The translations under genes were made by a program, and so were the position numbers. A model generated the notes under the pieces. That model was given only the letters and a program-made list of their open reading frames with translations, ran no database searches and was not told the origin of the DNA. Shown piece after piece: positions 27,832 to 36,506 of a stretch of 64,000 nt of DNA (the first letter of the stretch is position 1; each line of letters begins with the position of its first letter). The stretch is from the NCBI GenBank assembly GCA_903905455.1, contig CAIVGN010000198.1, forward strand, positions 1 to 64,000, in the 5' to 3' direction. The DNA is from an uncultured Archangium sp. Lineage in GTDB: Bacteria; Myxococcota; Myxococcia; Myxococcales; Myxococcaceae.

Positions 27832-28392
27832 ATGAAAACTCTCCTTCGTCTGTCGCTCCTGGTCGGAGTTCTCGCCACCTCGTCGGTCGCCCTCGCGCAG
27901 GACGAGGGCGGCGAAGGCGGTGGCAGTGGCATGCACCGGTCGGGCTTCTTGCTCGATCGCGCCGAGCACTCGCGGCCCATGCTGCTGACGGTGCAGGCGG
28001 TGATCCCGTACGGCTACTTCGGCTACGGCTTCCCGATCGGCGTCGGCGGGCTCTTCTACATTCCGCTGGTGAAGGACGGCTTCATTCCGCCCCTCAATGA
28101 CGAGTTCGGCATCGACTTCGGCGCCGACGTCATCTTCCACCTGGGCTGGGCGACCGCGGTCTTCGACCTGATCATCCCCGTCTCGGTGCTGTGGAAGTTC
28201 CACATCACGGACACCTTCGCCGCCTACGCCAAGGCCGGCATCGCGCTGCGCATCTGGCCGGGCTCGGCGCACGCCGTGTGGCCTGACTTCGTGGGCGCCG
28301 TGGGCCTGGACTGGATGTTCTCCAAGAGCATCGGCCTGCGCGCCGAGGTCGGCTACCCCGGCATCAAGGTCGGCCTGAACTTCGCGTTCTGA
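27832..28392 (+). CDS. Small outer-membrane-like protein, unknown
   Basis: 186 aa from the ATG at 27832. It has a cleavable signal peptide (LLVGVLATSSVALAQ), a short acidic Gly-rich stretch (DEGGEGGGSG), then alternating aromatic/hydrophobic segments (YGYFGYGFPIGVGGLFYIP, IDFGADVIFHLGW, LRAEVGYPGIKVGLNFAF) ending in Phe, as in small eight-stranded beta barrels. No enzyme motif is seen. It is 5 nt upstream of the small Cys-rich lipoprotein gene and may be the first gene of that operon. Confidence 0.75.
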   Translation: MKTLLRLSLLVGVLATSSVALAQDEGGEGGGSGMHRSGFLLDRAEHSRPMLLTVQAVIPYGYFGYGFPIGVGGLFYIPLVKDGFIPPLNDEFGIDFGADVIFHLGWATAVFDLIIPVSVLWKFHITDTFAAYAKAGIALRIWPGSAHAVWPDFVGAVGLDWMFSKSIGLRAEVGYPGIKVGLNFAF

Positions 28393-28397
28393 GGCTG

Positions 28398-28688
28398 ATG
28401 CGCTGCTTCGTCCTGGTGTGGGGCGTGCTGCTCTGCGGCTGCGGGTCGATCATCGACCCGCTGCCCGGGGACGCGGGGCGCGCCTGCACCGGTGACTTCG
28501 AGTGCGTGCCCGGCGGCTGCTGTGGAGAGGGCACGAGCGCGGTTCATGCGCTCGACGCCCCGAGTTGCGCGGGCATGGTGTGCAACGGCATGTGCCCGGT
28601 GTCGGAGGTGCGGTGCGGGTGCGGGCTCCCGGTGTGTCGCGACGCCCGGTGCGTGGTGGCGGTGGCGGTCGACCCGCGCTGCGGCTGA
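28398..28688 (+). CDS. Small Cys-rich lipoprotein
   Basis: 96 aa. A lipoprotein signal (FVLVWGVLLCGC) is followed by about a dozen cysteines in patterns such as ACTGDFECVPGGCC and CGCGLPVC. The number and spacing suggest a compact disulfide-bonded domain at the cell surface or in the periplasm. Too short and too Cys-dominated to assign. It has the same C-x(4)-D-x-E/D-C style as the next two genes and is probably co-transcribed with them. Confidence 0.7.
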   Translation: MRCFVLVWGVLLCGCGSIIDPLPGDAGRACTGDFECVPGGCCGEGTSAVHALDAPSCAGMVCNGMCPVSEVRCGCGLPVCRDARCVVAVAVDPRCG

Positions 28689-28743
28689 TCGCTGCGCGCC
28701 CAGTAGATCGCCCGGGGCGGGTGGGGTAGACGCCTCGACCCTG

Positions 28744-30084
28744 ATGCCCCGCATTCTTGCTCTCCTCGTGATGGGTTGCGTGCTGTTTGGCTGCACGACG
28801 AAGACCCCGACGTTGCCGGCCGACGCAGGCACGTCGGACTACGTCGGTCGCGCGTGCAACGTGGACGCGGAGTGTGGCGCGCTGCGCTGCGACAAGGTGC
28901 GCCGCCAGTGCATCTGCCTGTCCGACCTGAGCTGCGCGCCGAGCGACCCCTTCGCCGCGCCGCGCTTCTGCAACAACTACACGGGCCTGTGCGTGACGGA
29001 GATCTCCGGCTGCAAGAGCGACGCAGACTGCGCGATGACCGAGTTCTGCGACGCCTCGACGCGCTCGTGCCGCCCGCTCAAGAGCTTCTGCGAGGCCTGC
29101 AGCACGGACCTCGAGTGCGGTGGCACCGGCGACAACTGCCTGCTCGACGCCACGCTCAACCGGAAGTTCTGCGGCAAGGCGTGCACCGTCACCACCGACT
29201 GCCCGCGCGGCGCGACCTGCCAGGACAAGGCCGGGGTGCTGCAGTGCTGGCCCGATCGCACCAGCACCGGCCAGGTGGCGACCTGCAACAACTTCGCGGG
29301 CTGCGTGCCCGACTCGCTGCGCACCTGCAACACCGCGGCTGACTGCGGAGATCTGAGCCAGCGGTGCGACGCGGCCCAGGGCAAGTGCGTCGCCGCGCTG
29401 CAGGTCTGCCCCTTCGGCACCACCTGCGACCCGCGGCTCAAGCTGTGCGTCGCCCAGTGCGTGCAGGACGCCGACTGCGGGGTCTCGACGCTGCGCTGCG
29501 TGAACCGCGTCTGCGAGCCGGTCAGCGAGTGCACCACCGACGCCGAGTGCCCGGTCAACAAGAGCTGCGCGGTGGCCCCGGGGGCAACGACCGGCGAGTG
29601 CAAGCCGTCGTGCAGCGCCGACCCCGAGTGCCCGCTGGGCCAGGTCTGCGCGAGCAACGGGGGCCGCGGCTCGTGCCAGGCGGGCTGCGCGAGCAACGCC
29701 GGCTGCGCGCTCGACCAGCGCTGCAACGCGACGACCCGGCACTGCGAGGGGCCGGTGGTCAACAACGTGCGCATCTGCCAGGGCACCAGCGCCTGCCGCA
29801 GCTGCGAGCTGTGCGACGGCATCGCCAACACCTGCGCGCTGGCCACCACCACCTTCCCCCACTGCCAGCCCTGCGGCTCGTCGACCGAGTGCGCCGGCGG
29901 CACCTGCGTGGCGTTGCCGGTGACCCTGGCCGACGGTGGCGCGGGCATCGGGCAGCGCGTCTGCGCCCGGTTCTGCGGGCCCGGGCAGCAAGAGTGTCCC
30001 CAGGGCTTCGCCTGTCTCTCCCTGACGACGGGCAACCAGGCCTGCGTCCCCTCCGATCGAAGCTGCACCGGAAAGTGCCCATGA
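28744..30084 (+). CDS. Cys-rich repeat lipoprotein
   Basis: 446 aa from the ATG at 28744; the open frame begins at 28492 but the lipoprotein signal MPRILALLVMGCVLFGC fixes the start. The mature part holds roughly ten modules of about 40 residues built on the pattern C-x-D/T-D-A-D/E-C (ACNVDAECG, GCKSDADCA, QCVQDADCG, ECTTDAECP), the Dickkopf-like Cys-rich style common in secreted myxobacterial proteins. Likely an extracellular or surface disulfide-rich rod. Stop and next start overlap (ATGA at 30081), showing translational coupling. Confidence 0.78.
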   Translation: MPRILALLVMGCVLFGCTTKTPTLPADAGTSDYVGRACNVDAECGALRCDKVRRQCICLSDLSCAPSDPFAAPRFCNNYTGLCVTEISGCKSDADCAMTEFCDASTRSCRPLKSFCEACSTDLECGGTGDNCLLDATLNRKFCGKACTVTTDCPRGATCQDKAGVLQCWPDRTSTGQVATCNNFAGCVPDSLRTCNTAADCGDLSQRCDAAQGKCVAALQVCPFGTTCDPRLKLCVAQCVQDADCGVSTLRCVNRVCEPVSECTTDAECPVNKSCAVAPGATTGECKPSCSADPECPLGQVCASNGGRGSCQAGCASNAGCALDQRCNATTRHCEGPVVNNVRICQGTSACRSCELCDGIANTCALATTTFPHCQPCGSSTECAGGTCVALPVTLADGGAGIGQRVCARFCGPGQQECPQGFACLSLTTGNQACVPSDRSCTGKCP

Positions 30085-30857
30085 TCCGTTGGCTCGTCCC
30101 CTCGCTCCTCGCCTCGTCGTTGATCTTCTTCGCCTGCCCCGGCCCGACCCTGCGGGAGATCTGCGGAGACACCATCGACAACGACGGCAACGGCCTCGTC
30201 GATTGCCAGGACCCGGACTGCGCTGGCCAGGCCGAGTGCGCGCCCCCGGACTACGGGCTGTGCTCGAAGTGCTCACAGGCCTGCACCGTGCAGTCGCAGT
30301 GCGTGATCAGCTTCATGGATGACCGGCCGATCCCCTACTGCATCGCGGGCGTCTGCACGGCGAAGGAGACCTTCATCCAGCCGCGCGTCTACCTGGACAC
30401 GGCAGGCTCGTGGGGGGCGCTGGGCGTCAGCCCGCAGTCGGGCACCACGCGTTTCATCAAGAAGGTCGCCAACGACGGCTCGGCCGTCACCTGCGCCACC
30501 GTGGCCGCCATCGCCGCCGACCGAAGTGCGGCCGGGGCCATCGAAGCCAGCGGCAAGCTGGTGATGCAGGGCCTCGACGTGACGCGGATCACCAACCCGC
30601 AGCTGGGCCAGGGGGTCACCTACACCTTCGTCAACACCCAGACCGGCGGCGACTACCTGATCTGGACCGAGTTGTGGGGCGGGTCCCCCGACTCGAACAC
30701 CAAGCTGCCGCAGGGCCGGCGCCTGGGCTACGGCTGCTACGAAGACGCAGCGACCACCACGCCGCTGACGACCAGCGACAACTGCCCTTCCACGACGTCT
30801 GACGCGGGGAGCTGCAGGGTCTTCCGGCTGAAGATGCCGGGCCCCGAGATGCCCTGA
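30081..30857 (+). CDS. Lipoprotein with DNDGNG motif
   Basis: 258 aa. Lipoprotein signal LLASSLIFFAC, then CGDTIDNDGNGLVDCQDPDC, a calcium-loop-like motif that recurs in myxobacterial surface proteins, then a Cys-rich knot (CSKCSQACTVQSQC) and a beta-rich C-terminal domain of about 160 residues without recognised motif. It is coupled to the preceding Cys-rich lipoprotein by a 4-nt overlap, so the two products are probably made in equal amounts. It ends 6 nt before the convergent aldo/keto reductase stop. Confidence 0.75.
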   Translation: MIRWLVPSLLASSLIFFACPGPTLREICGDTIDNDGNGLVDCQDPDCAGQAECAPPDYGLCSKCSQACTVQSQCVISFMDDRPIPYCIAGVCTAKETFIQPRVYLDTAGSWGALGVSPQSGTTRFIKKVANDGSAVTCATVAAIAADRSAAGAIEASGKLVMQGLDVTRITNPQLGQGVTYTFVNTQTGGDYLIWTELWGGSPDSNTKLPQGRRLGYGCYEDAATTTPLTTSDNCPSTTSDAGSCRVFRLKMPGPEMP

Positions 30858-30863
30858 CGGACC

Positions 30864-31784
30864 TCAGGTCCAGCGGAGCTTCGATCGCTCCGCCCAGTAG
30901 GTCTGCGGCGGCACGGCCAGCGCCTGCCACGCGAGGCCTTCGATCGAGGTGTGGTTCGCGCGCAGGTTCGACTCGAGCTGCGCGCGCGTGGCGGCGCCCG
31001 AGAGCACCACGTCGAGGCAGGGCTGGGCGAGGGCCACGGCCAGGGCCAGCGCGTCGGGACTGACCGCCCGCGATTGGGCCAGGTCGAGCCAGGGCGTCAA
31101 CGCCCCCCGCATCGACAGGCGGCCGTTGGAGAGGCCCTCCTTGGCGATGGTGTGCAGGCCGGCGGCCTTCGCGCGGGCGAGCGCCGGGCCGGCCGAGGGC
31201 TCGAGCACGTTCCAGGTGGCCTGCACCCAGTCGAAGAGCCGGCGGCCGCCGCGCTGAATCGCGATGGCCGTGTCGATGATCTCGGGCTGCCTCGCCCCGG
31301 TGACGGACAGGCCCACCGGCGTGCCCTCGTCGCGGAGCCGGGCGAGGCGGTCGAGCACGGCTGCGTCGGCCAGCACGCCGCCCCCGAGGGTCACCGAGTG
31401 CACCTGGTAGACGCCCAGGCGCGCGCCGAGCACGGCCTGGCTCTCGGCCCACTGGGCCTCGAGGTGCGCCACCGAGTGGTCCTTCACCTCGTGCACCGCG
31501 GCGGTGGCCTGCCAGTCGGCGGTGTAGCGGTAGCCCCACTTGGACGAGACGAAGGCGCCGGTGGGCTGGCGCAGTTCGAGCCAGTCGCGGAGGAACGTTT
31601 CGGCGCGGCCGTAGCTGCGCGCGGCGTCGAAGTGACGCACGCCCCCGGCCCAGGCGGTGTCGAGCACCTCGAAGGCCTGCGCGCGCATCGCCTCGAGGGT
31701 CGTCGAGGGGAAGTCGCGGGCGTGCTCCAGGGTCATGTACCCGGGGCGACCGAGCGCGGCGAGGCCCAGCCCGAGGACGGCCAT
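30864..31784 (-). CDS. Aldo/keto reductase
   Basis: 306 aa TIM-barrel oxidoreductase. The tetrad is visible: Asp and Tyr in HFDAARSYGRAE, Lys in SSKWGYRY and His in VYQVHSVTLGG. The rest (LARLRDEGTPVGLSVTG, AIAIQRGGRRLFDWVQATWN) fits the NADP-dependent aldo/keto reductase family, which reduces aldehydes and ketones. The substrate is not predictable. It is 7 nt behind map on the minus strand and likely the last gene of an operon starting at 34092. Confidence 0.9.
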   Translation of the reverse strand: MAVLGLGLAALGRPGYMTLEHARDFPSTTLEAMRAQAFEVLDTAWAGGVRHFDAARSYGRAETFLRDWLELRQPTGAFVSSKWGYRYTADWQATAAVHEVKDHSVAHLEAQWAESQAVLGARLGVYQVHSVTLGGGVLADAAVLDRLARLRDEGTPVGLSVTGARQPEIIDTAIAIQRGGRRLFDWVQATWNVLEPSAGPALARAKAAGLHTIAKEGLSNGRLSMRGALTPWLDLAQSRAVSPDALALAVALAQPCLDVVLSGAATRAQLESNLRANHTSIEGLAWQALAVPPQTYWAERSKLRWT

Positions 31785-31791
31785 GGGGCGC

Positions 31792-32799
31792 TCAGCTCTC
31801 CTGGGTGAGGATCTCGGCGCCGGTCTCGGTGACGAGCACGGTGTGCTCGAACTGGGCGGTGCGCTTGAGATCCTTGGTGACCGCGGTCCACTCGTCGTCC
31901 CAGGTCGACTCTTCCCAGGTGCCCAGGGCGATCATCGGCTCGATGGTGAAGGTCATGCCGACCTCCATCTTCGTGTTCGAGCGGGGGTCGTAATAGTGGG
32001 GGATCTGCAGGGGCGCGTGGAAGGTCTCGGAGATGCCGTGACCGCAGTACGCGCGCACCACGCCGTAGCCGAACTGCTCGGCGTGGCGCTCGATCTCGCG
32101 GCCGATGTCGTTGATGGGGCGACCGGGCTTCACCGCGGCGATGCCCTGCATCAGGCACTCGTGGGTGACGCGCACCAGTTGCTTCGATTCTTCGTCGACC
32201 TCGCCCACGAAGAAGGTGGCGTTGGTGTCGCCGTGCATGCCCTCGAGGAAGATGGTGACGTCGAGGTTGACGATGTCGCCGTCGACCAGCTTCCGATCGT
32301 CGGGGATGCCGTGGCAGATGACCTCGTTGACCGAGGTGCACACCGACTTGGGGTAGCCCCGGTAGTTGAGGGGGCTGGGGTAGCCGCCTTCCTGGATGGT
32401 CAGCTCGTGGACGTACGCGTCGATCTCGTCGGTGGTGAGGCCGGGCTTCACGAAGGCGCCGGCCTTGCGGAGGATGCGGGCGGCGGCGGTGCAGGCGTGG
32501 CGCATGCGGACCAGCTCTTCGGGGGTGCGCACGGTGCGCCCGGTGCCGCGGCCGGGTACGCCGGTCTTCCAATAGTCGGGCTTGGCGATGGAGTCGGGCA
32601 CGCTGCGCATGGGCGAGATGCGGCCGGGCTTCACGCGGTTCAGGTCGAGGCGCTTGCGCTCTTCCTTGGCGAACTCGAGGTCGAGCTCCTGGTGGCACTT
32701 CTTGTACTTCTTGCCGCTGGCGCACCAGCAGGCGTCGTTGGGCCTGGGCAGCTTCTGGGGCGGGCGGGCGGAGGCGGCCTTGGTGGTGGCTTGGTTCAA
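31792..32799 (-). CDS. map: Methionine aminopeptidase with N-terminal SEC-C zinc motif
   Basis: 335 aa starting at a TTG (32799) that overlaps the preceding stop as TTGA. The N-terminus carries a SEC-C type zinc knuckle (RPNDACWCASGKKYKKCH, residues about 19-36), which may dock the enzyme on the ribosome as in long-form type I MetAPs. The pita-bread core has the five metal ligands in NLDVTIFLEGMHGDTN, CGHGISETFH, TIEPMI and QFEHTVLVT. It removes the initiator methionine from new proteins. The SEC-C motif is upstream of every in-frame ATG, which supports the TTG start. Confidence 0.93.
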   Translation of the reverse strand: MNQATTKAASARPPQKLPRPNDACWCASGKKYKKCHQELDLEFAKEERKRLDLNRVKPGRISPMRSVPDSIAKPDYWKTGVPGRGTGRTVRTPEELVRMRHACTAAARILRKAGAFVKPGLTTDEIDAYVHELTIQEGGYPSPLNYRGYPKSVCTSVNEVICHGIPDDRKLVDGDIVNLDVTIFLEGMHGDTNATFFVGEVDEESKQLVRVTHECLMQGIAAVKPGRPINDIGREIERHAEQFGYGVVRAYCGHGISETFHAPLQIPHYYDPRSNTKMEVGMTFTIEPMIALGTWEESTWDDEWTAVTKDLKRTAQFEHTVLVTETGAEILTQES

Positions 32800-33278
32800 G
32801 AGAGGGGCCCTCGGGCGAAGAAGTGTCGTTCGGTACGGCTCAAGACGTCGAGCAGGTGGGCGCGGGTGAGGCGGCCTTCGGTGAACTCCGCGAGGCCCAG
32901 GAGCTGTTCGGCCATGAACCGCGAGAGGAAGAGCAACATGGCCTTGTCTTTAGCCGCCAGCCCGCTCGTCATCCACCGGCCGTTCCGCAGGGAGTCGTCG
33001 AAGGCCTCGAGCTCCCGGCCCAGGTCGAAGCGCGTGAGGGCGAAGGCCTCGACGAAGAGCCGCGGGTCAGGGGCGAGCGGTGCTTCAGCCAGCAGTTCCG
33101 AGAGCTTCTGGCCGGTGACGGGGTCGAAGTCTTCGATGCGGGGGGGCCAGCGGGCGAGGTCCTGGGCGAAGAGCTGGGCGACCTCCTCGAGGAGGTGGGC
33201 CTGCAGGGGCACCGGCTTGCGGTCGAGGATGAGGTCCCACTTGCTGGGCTGCACGGCGAGGGCTCTTACACCACCCAC
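32796..33278 (-). CDS. Hypothetical protein
   Basis: Up to 160 aa, starting at a GTG at 33278 or more probably at the GTG at 33254 (MQPSKWDLILDRKP), which has a weak AAGAG upstream. I do not recognise the family. It is soluble and mostly helical, with LLEEVAQLFAQDLARW, a proline stretch (EAPLAPDPRLFVEA) and a basic end. It lies 13 nt after the lipase gene and overlaps map by 4 nt, so it belongs to that operon. Confidence 0.65.
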   Translation of the reverse strand: MGGVRALAVQPSKWDLILDRKPVPLQAHLLEEVAQLFAQDLARWPPRIEDFDPVTGQKLSELLAEAPLAPDPRLFVEAFALTRFDLGRELEAFDDSLRNGRWMTSGLAAKDKAMLLFLSRFMAEQLLGLAEFTEGRLTRAHLLDVLSRTERHFFARGPLS

Positions 33279-33291
33279 GCCGCCGTGCGCG

Positions 33292-34092
33292 TCAGCGGAT
33301 CGGGATCAGGCGCTTGCTGCGCGGCTCGGCGGGCACCTCGAGGCCGTAGCCGGTGAACAGCTCGCGGCGCACCACCTGGTACACGGTGCGGCTGGTGAGG
33401 AACTCGCGGTGCACCACGTCGGCCACCTCGATGTTGCTCAGGTTCGGCGCGACCTGGGTGTCTTCGAGGATGCAGCTGGGGAAGGCGTTGACCCGGTCGG
33501 CCTTCGAGAAGATGGAAGACAGGCGTACGTCGCGGGGGAAGGCGCCCATCTTCAGCCGGCGAATGAAGGGCGACATGGGGGTGAGCTGCCAGATGCTGCG
33601 CGAGATCATCCCGTAGGCGGCGATGCCGAAGTAGGCCGAGGGCGAGCCATTGTGCGGGGTGCCGAGGGTGACGATGTTGCGCACCCGCCGGTCGCCCCCG
33701 AGGCGCTTGACGTAATAGGTGGCGATGAGGCCGCCCTTGGAGTGCCCCACGATGGAGAGGGGGCCCATCTGCGGGTAGCGCTGGTAGAGGCGCTCGACCT
33801 TGTCGCGGACCTTCTCGGCGAGCACGTCGATGGCGTCGGTGTTGAAGGCCTGCTTCCACCCGCCGAGGTTCATGCTCCACACGCAGAACTGGTCGCGGCG
33901 CAGCCGGTGCTCGACGATCTCGAAGCTCTGCCGGGTGGACATGAAGCCGTACAGCATCAGCACCGGCCGGCTGCAGTTCGTGAAGTCGGTGCGCCGGACG
34001 ATCTGGTTCGTGGTGCGATCGAAGTCGAAGTAGCCCTTGAGGTAGCGCGCGGTGCGCTTGAGCTGCCGAAGTCGCAGATCGAACATCGACAT
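33292..34092 (-). CDS. Alpha/beta-hydrolase, lipase-like
   Basis: 266 aa. The nucleophile elbow GHSKGG and the preceding VLMLYGFMSTRQSF (oxyanion region) match the triacylglycerol lipase / palmitoyl-thioesterase-like alpha/beta-hydrolase group; LGTPHNGSPSAYFG follows as in class I lipases. No signal peptide is visible, so it may be cytoplasmic. The second in-frame ATG (34086) is an alternative start. First gene of the minus-strand run lipase - unknown - map - aldo/keto reductase. Confidence 0.83.
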   Translation of the reverse strand: MSMFDLRLRQLKRTARYLKGYFDFDRTTNQIVRRTDFTNCSRPVLMLYGFMSTRQSFEIVEHRLRRDQFCVWSMNLGGWKQAFNTDAIDVLAEKVRDKVERLYQRYPQMGPLSIVGHSKGGLIATYYVKRLGGDRRVRNIVTLGTPHNGSPSAYFGIAAYGMISRSIWQLTPMSPFIRRLKMGAFPRDVRLSSIFSKADRVNAFPSCILEDTQVAPNLSNIEVADVVHREFLTSRTVYQVVRRELFTGYGLEVPAEPRSKRLIPIR

Positions 34093-34214
34093 CGCGGTGC
34101 TCCCCGACTGGTGGCCCTGGGGGAAGCCTAACGAGCCTCACGCGGCCGCGGCGATCGATCAGCCGGGGGACTTCGGTGCTGCGACATGCGCCCACACCGC
34201 GCGCCGGCCGCCGC

Positions 34215-34796
34215 TCAGGCCCGGCAGAGCACGAACCAGTTGTCGAGCCGACGGGTGCCGCGCCACGCGCGACCGATGGACACGTGCTGGGACACCCCGC
34301 GGACCACGTCCTTGGTCTGGTGGTACACGAAGCGGGAGAGGCGGGCGGCGTTGGACAGGATGGGAGGCGCGCCCACCAGCGGCTTCTCGGGCAGGCGGGT
34401 GTAGTCCACCAACACCTCGTCACCCTGCTGCACGGTGACGAAGTAGCCGGGGCCGACGGCGGTGCTCACCAGGGCCGAGGTGGCGTTGTAGCCCCAGCGC
34501 TCAATGGTGGCGGTGGCGCCGTCGGGCACCGCGAAGACCTTGGCGAAGCGGGTGAAGAGCAGCAGCGAGTTCCGCCCTTCGTGGCGAACACCCGTCAGCG
34601 CGGGCGTGGCGGCCGGCGCGAGATCGTCGAGCGTGAAGCGGCGGGCGCCCTCGACGATCTCGAACAGCCGGGCCTGCGAGGCGGCGCCGAGCGCGAGCAC
34701 CTGGGACAGGCGCACCTCCGAGGGCAGGGCGTCGAGGTGGGCGGCGAGCGTTACCGCGGTGACGGACGACGAGGCGATGAGGTCAGCCAGCGACAT
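34215..34796 (-). CDS. Hypothetical protein
   Basis: 193 aa. I do not recognise it. The N-terminal half is Ala/Leu-rich helical (SLADLIASSSVTAVTLAAHL), the C-terminal half more mixed with GYFVTVQQGDEVLVDY and a Trp/Arg-rich end. No signal peptide or membrane helix. An extended -10 element on the minus strand is 12 nt upstream of the ATG and no ribosome site is seen. It is separated from the lipase gene by 122 bp in which I see no further gene. Confidence 0.6.
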   Translation of the reverse strand: MSLADLIASSSVTAVTLAAHLDALPSEVRLSQVLALGAASQARLFEIVEGARRFTLDDLAPAATPALTGVRHEGRNSLLLFTRFAKVFAVPDGATATIERWGYNATSALVSTAVGPGYFVTVQQGDEVLVDYTRLPEKPLVGAPPILSNAARLSRFVYHQTKDVVRGVSQHVSIGRAWRGTRRLDNWFVLCRA

Positions 34797-34802
34797 CCGG
34801 CG

Positions 34803-34811
34803 CGCCTAACA
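34803..34811 (-). promoter_or_regulatory. Extended -10 element of the 34796 gene
   Basis: Minus-strand TGTTAGGCG, with TA 12 nt before the ATG. The core TGTTAG is identical to that at 54978-54983. The spacing would give a leaderless transcript. Confidence 0.45.
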
Positions 34812-34864
34812 CGAAAAACGTCCTCGACTGCGCGGGGCTCCGTCGGTCAACCTGTGCGGCCCCC

Positions 34865-36484
34865 ATGCAGTCCATCGATGCCAGCGAGTCGGCCACGTTT
34901 GATCTCCGACGCCGGGTGCTGGTGGTGGCCGCCGGGGCCCTGCGCGGGGCGTTGAGCGCGCAGCTGCAGGCCGAGGGCTTCGAGGTGCAGGACACCGACG
35001 ACGCGCAGGCGGTCGTGGCGACCATTCGCGCGTGGCGGCCGGACCTCGTGCTGGTCGACGAGGTGCTCCCGGGTCGTTCGGGGCGCCAGGTGGTGCTCTC
35101 GCTGCGCGCGCACGGGGACACCTTCGCGGTGCCCGTCGCCGGGGTGCTGACCGACGTCTCGGTGCTCAACGTGCTGCAGTGGCTGCGCGTGGGGACCACG
35201 GACATCTGGCGCTTCCCCTTCTCTCGCGACGTCGCCACGAGGACGCGGGCGCTCATCGACGAGTGCGATCGCTCTCAGGTGCAACTGGGCCGGGTGAAGG
35301 CGCGGCTCCTGGCCTGGACGGCGCGCGCGAAGCTCAGCGGCACCGTGACCACGCACGCCGGGACGCCCTTCGAGGGCCGGGCGACCTTCGTCGACGGGGA
35401 GCTCAAGGCCGCGCAGTTTGGTTCGCTCAGCGGAGAGAAGGCCCTCGAGCAAATCATCGAGATCGAGGACGGCGCGGTGTCGTGGGAAGACGCGGCGCTC
35501 ACGCAGCCCGCGGCGCCGGTGGTGGCTCCGTCGGGCTACCGCGTGCGGGTGCTGGTGGTGGAAGACGATCCAACCATCCGCATGATGCTGACCCGGCAGC
35601 TCGAGGCATCGCACTACCTCGTGGAGGCTGCGGTCGATGGGCAGACGGGGCTGCAGCTGGCGAACCAGAAGCCGTGGGACATCATCGTGGCCGACCTCGA
35701 CCTCCCCAAGCTCGACGGCTGGGGGCTGTTGCGCGCGCTCAAGGCCGACGTGTCGCTGCGGGAGATCGCGGTGATGCTGCTCTCGGCCCACGAGGGCGAG
35801 GTGGACACGCTCAAGGCAGCGCGGTCGGGCGCGCGGGCCTACCTGAAGAAGTCGGGGCGCTCGAAGCAGATGCTCGACGCGGTGTCGCTGCTGGCCTCGC
35901 CGCGGGCCCGGGCGTGGGACGCGCTCTCGGAGCGCCGCGAGACCCGGGTGGAGCTGCGGGCGATGGGCCCGCTGTGGCTGCTGCGCACGCTCGCCGAGCT
36001 CGACTGCTCGGGCCGCCTGGAGCTGGAAGACGCGCTGGGGCGCTACGAGCTGGTGATCTCGCAGGGGCACCTCCTGGACGCCACGGCACAGACCGGGAGC
36101 CTGCGCGTACAGGGCCTGGTGGCGTTGGAGGAGCTGCTGGCCAGCCGAGGCGAGGGGCGCTTCGTCTTCCAGAAGCTCGAGCCGCACGAGGGGGCGCGCT
36201 GGCTCTACGAGGTGCTCGACGAGGCCTGTGAGGCGCGGCGGCGCGCCGAGCAGCGGCACCTGGGCGACGCGGCGACCCGGCCCGGGAAGCTCTTCCTCAA
36301 CGAGGAGCTGGCGCTGCTCTTCGCGCGCAGGGCCAACGTGGCGGAGCTCAAGGTGCTCGACGCGGTGCGGCTGCGACCGGTCGACCTGCGGGCGCTCGCG
36401 GCCCTCGCGGTGCTGCCCGTGCCCGAGGTGGAGATCGCCCTGGCGGAGCTGATGCGCCGAGGCGTGCTGGCGACCGAGGCCTGA
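34865..36484 (+). CDS. Response regulator with two receiver domains and DUF4388-like segments
   Basis: 539 aa. Receiver 1 (about 16-130) keeps a phosphoacceptor-like Asp65 in VLVDEVLPG but lacks the acidic pair (VVAAGA instead of two acids). Receiver 2 (about 226-345) is complete: Glu233-Asp234-Asp235, Asp277 in VADLDLPKLDG and Lys328. After each comes a DUF4388/PATAN-like segment (about 150-212, with KLSGTVTTHAGTPFEG; about 355-520, with DCSGRLELEDALGRYELVI). Such proteins are abundant in myxobacteria and act in protein-protein signalling. There is no kinase or output DNA-binding domain. Next gene encodes a PilZ-like protein. Confidence 0.87.
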   Translation: MQSIDASESATFDLRRRVLVVAAGALRGALSAQLQAEGFEVQDTDDAQAVVATIRAWRPDLVLVDEVLPGRSGRQVVLSLRAHGDTFAVPVAGVLTDVSVLNVLQWLRVGTTDIWRFPFSRDVATRTRALIDECDRSQVQLGRVKARLLAWTARAKLSGTVTTHAGTPFEGRATFVDGELKAAQFGSLSGEKALEQIIEIEDGAVSWEDAALTQPAAPVVAPSGYRVRVLVVEDDPTIRMMLTRQLEASHYLVEAAVDGQTGLQLANQKPWDIIVADLDLPKLDGWGLLRALKADVSLREIAVMLLSAHEGEVDTLKAARSGARAYLKKSGRSKQMLDAVSLLASPRARAWDALSERRETRVELRAMGPLWLLRTLAELDCSGRLELEDALGRYELVISQGHLLDATAQTGSLRVQGLVALEELLASRGEGRFVFQKLEPHEGARWLYEVLDEACEARRRAEQRHLGDAATRPGKLFLNEELALLFARRANVAELKVLDAVRLRPVDLRALAALAVLPVPEVEIALAELMRRGVLATEA

Positions 36485-36492
36485 CTCGGGTG

Positions 36493-36498
36493 TAGCGT
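36493..36498 (+). promoter_or_regulatory. -10-like element of the PilZ gene
   Basis: TAGCGT, preceded directly by TG, lies 14 nt before the ATG at 36507 in the 22-nt gap after the response-regulator gene. Same spacing as the other leaderless-type elements. Confidence 0.3.
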
Positions 36499-36506
36499 CG
36501 GCGGCG

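Noticed and set aside
26038-28272. 744-codon minus-strand frame across rho and the 27832 gene
   Set aside because: Antisense shadow; both sense genes are well supported.
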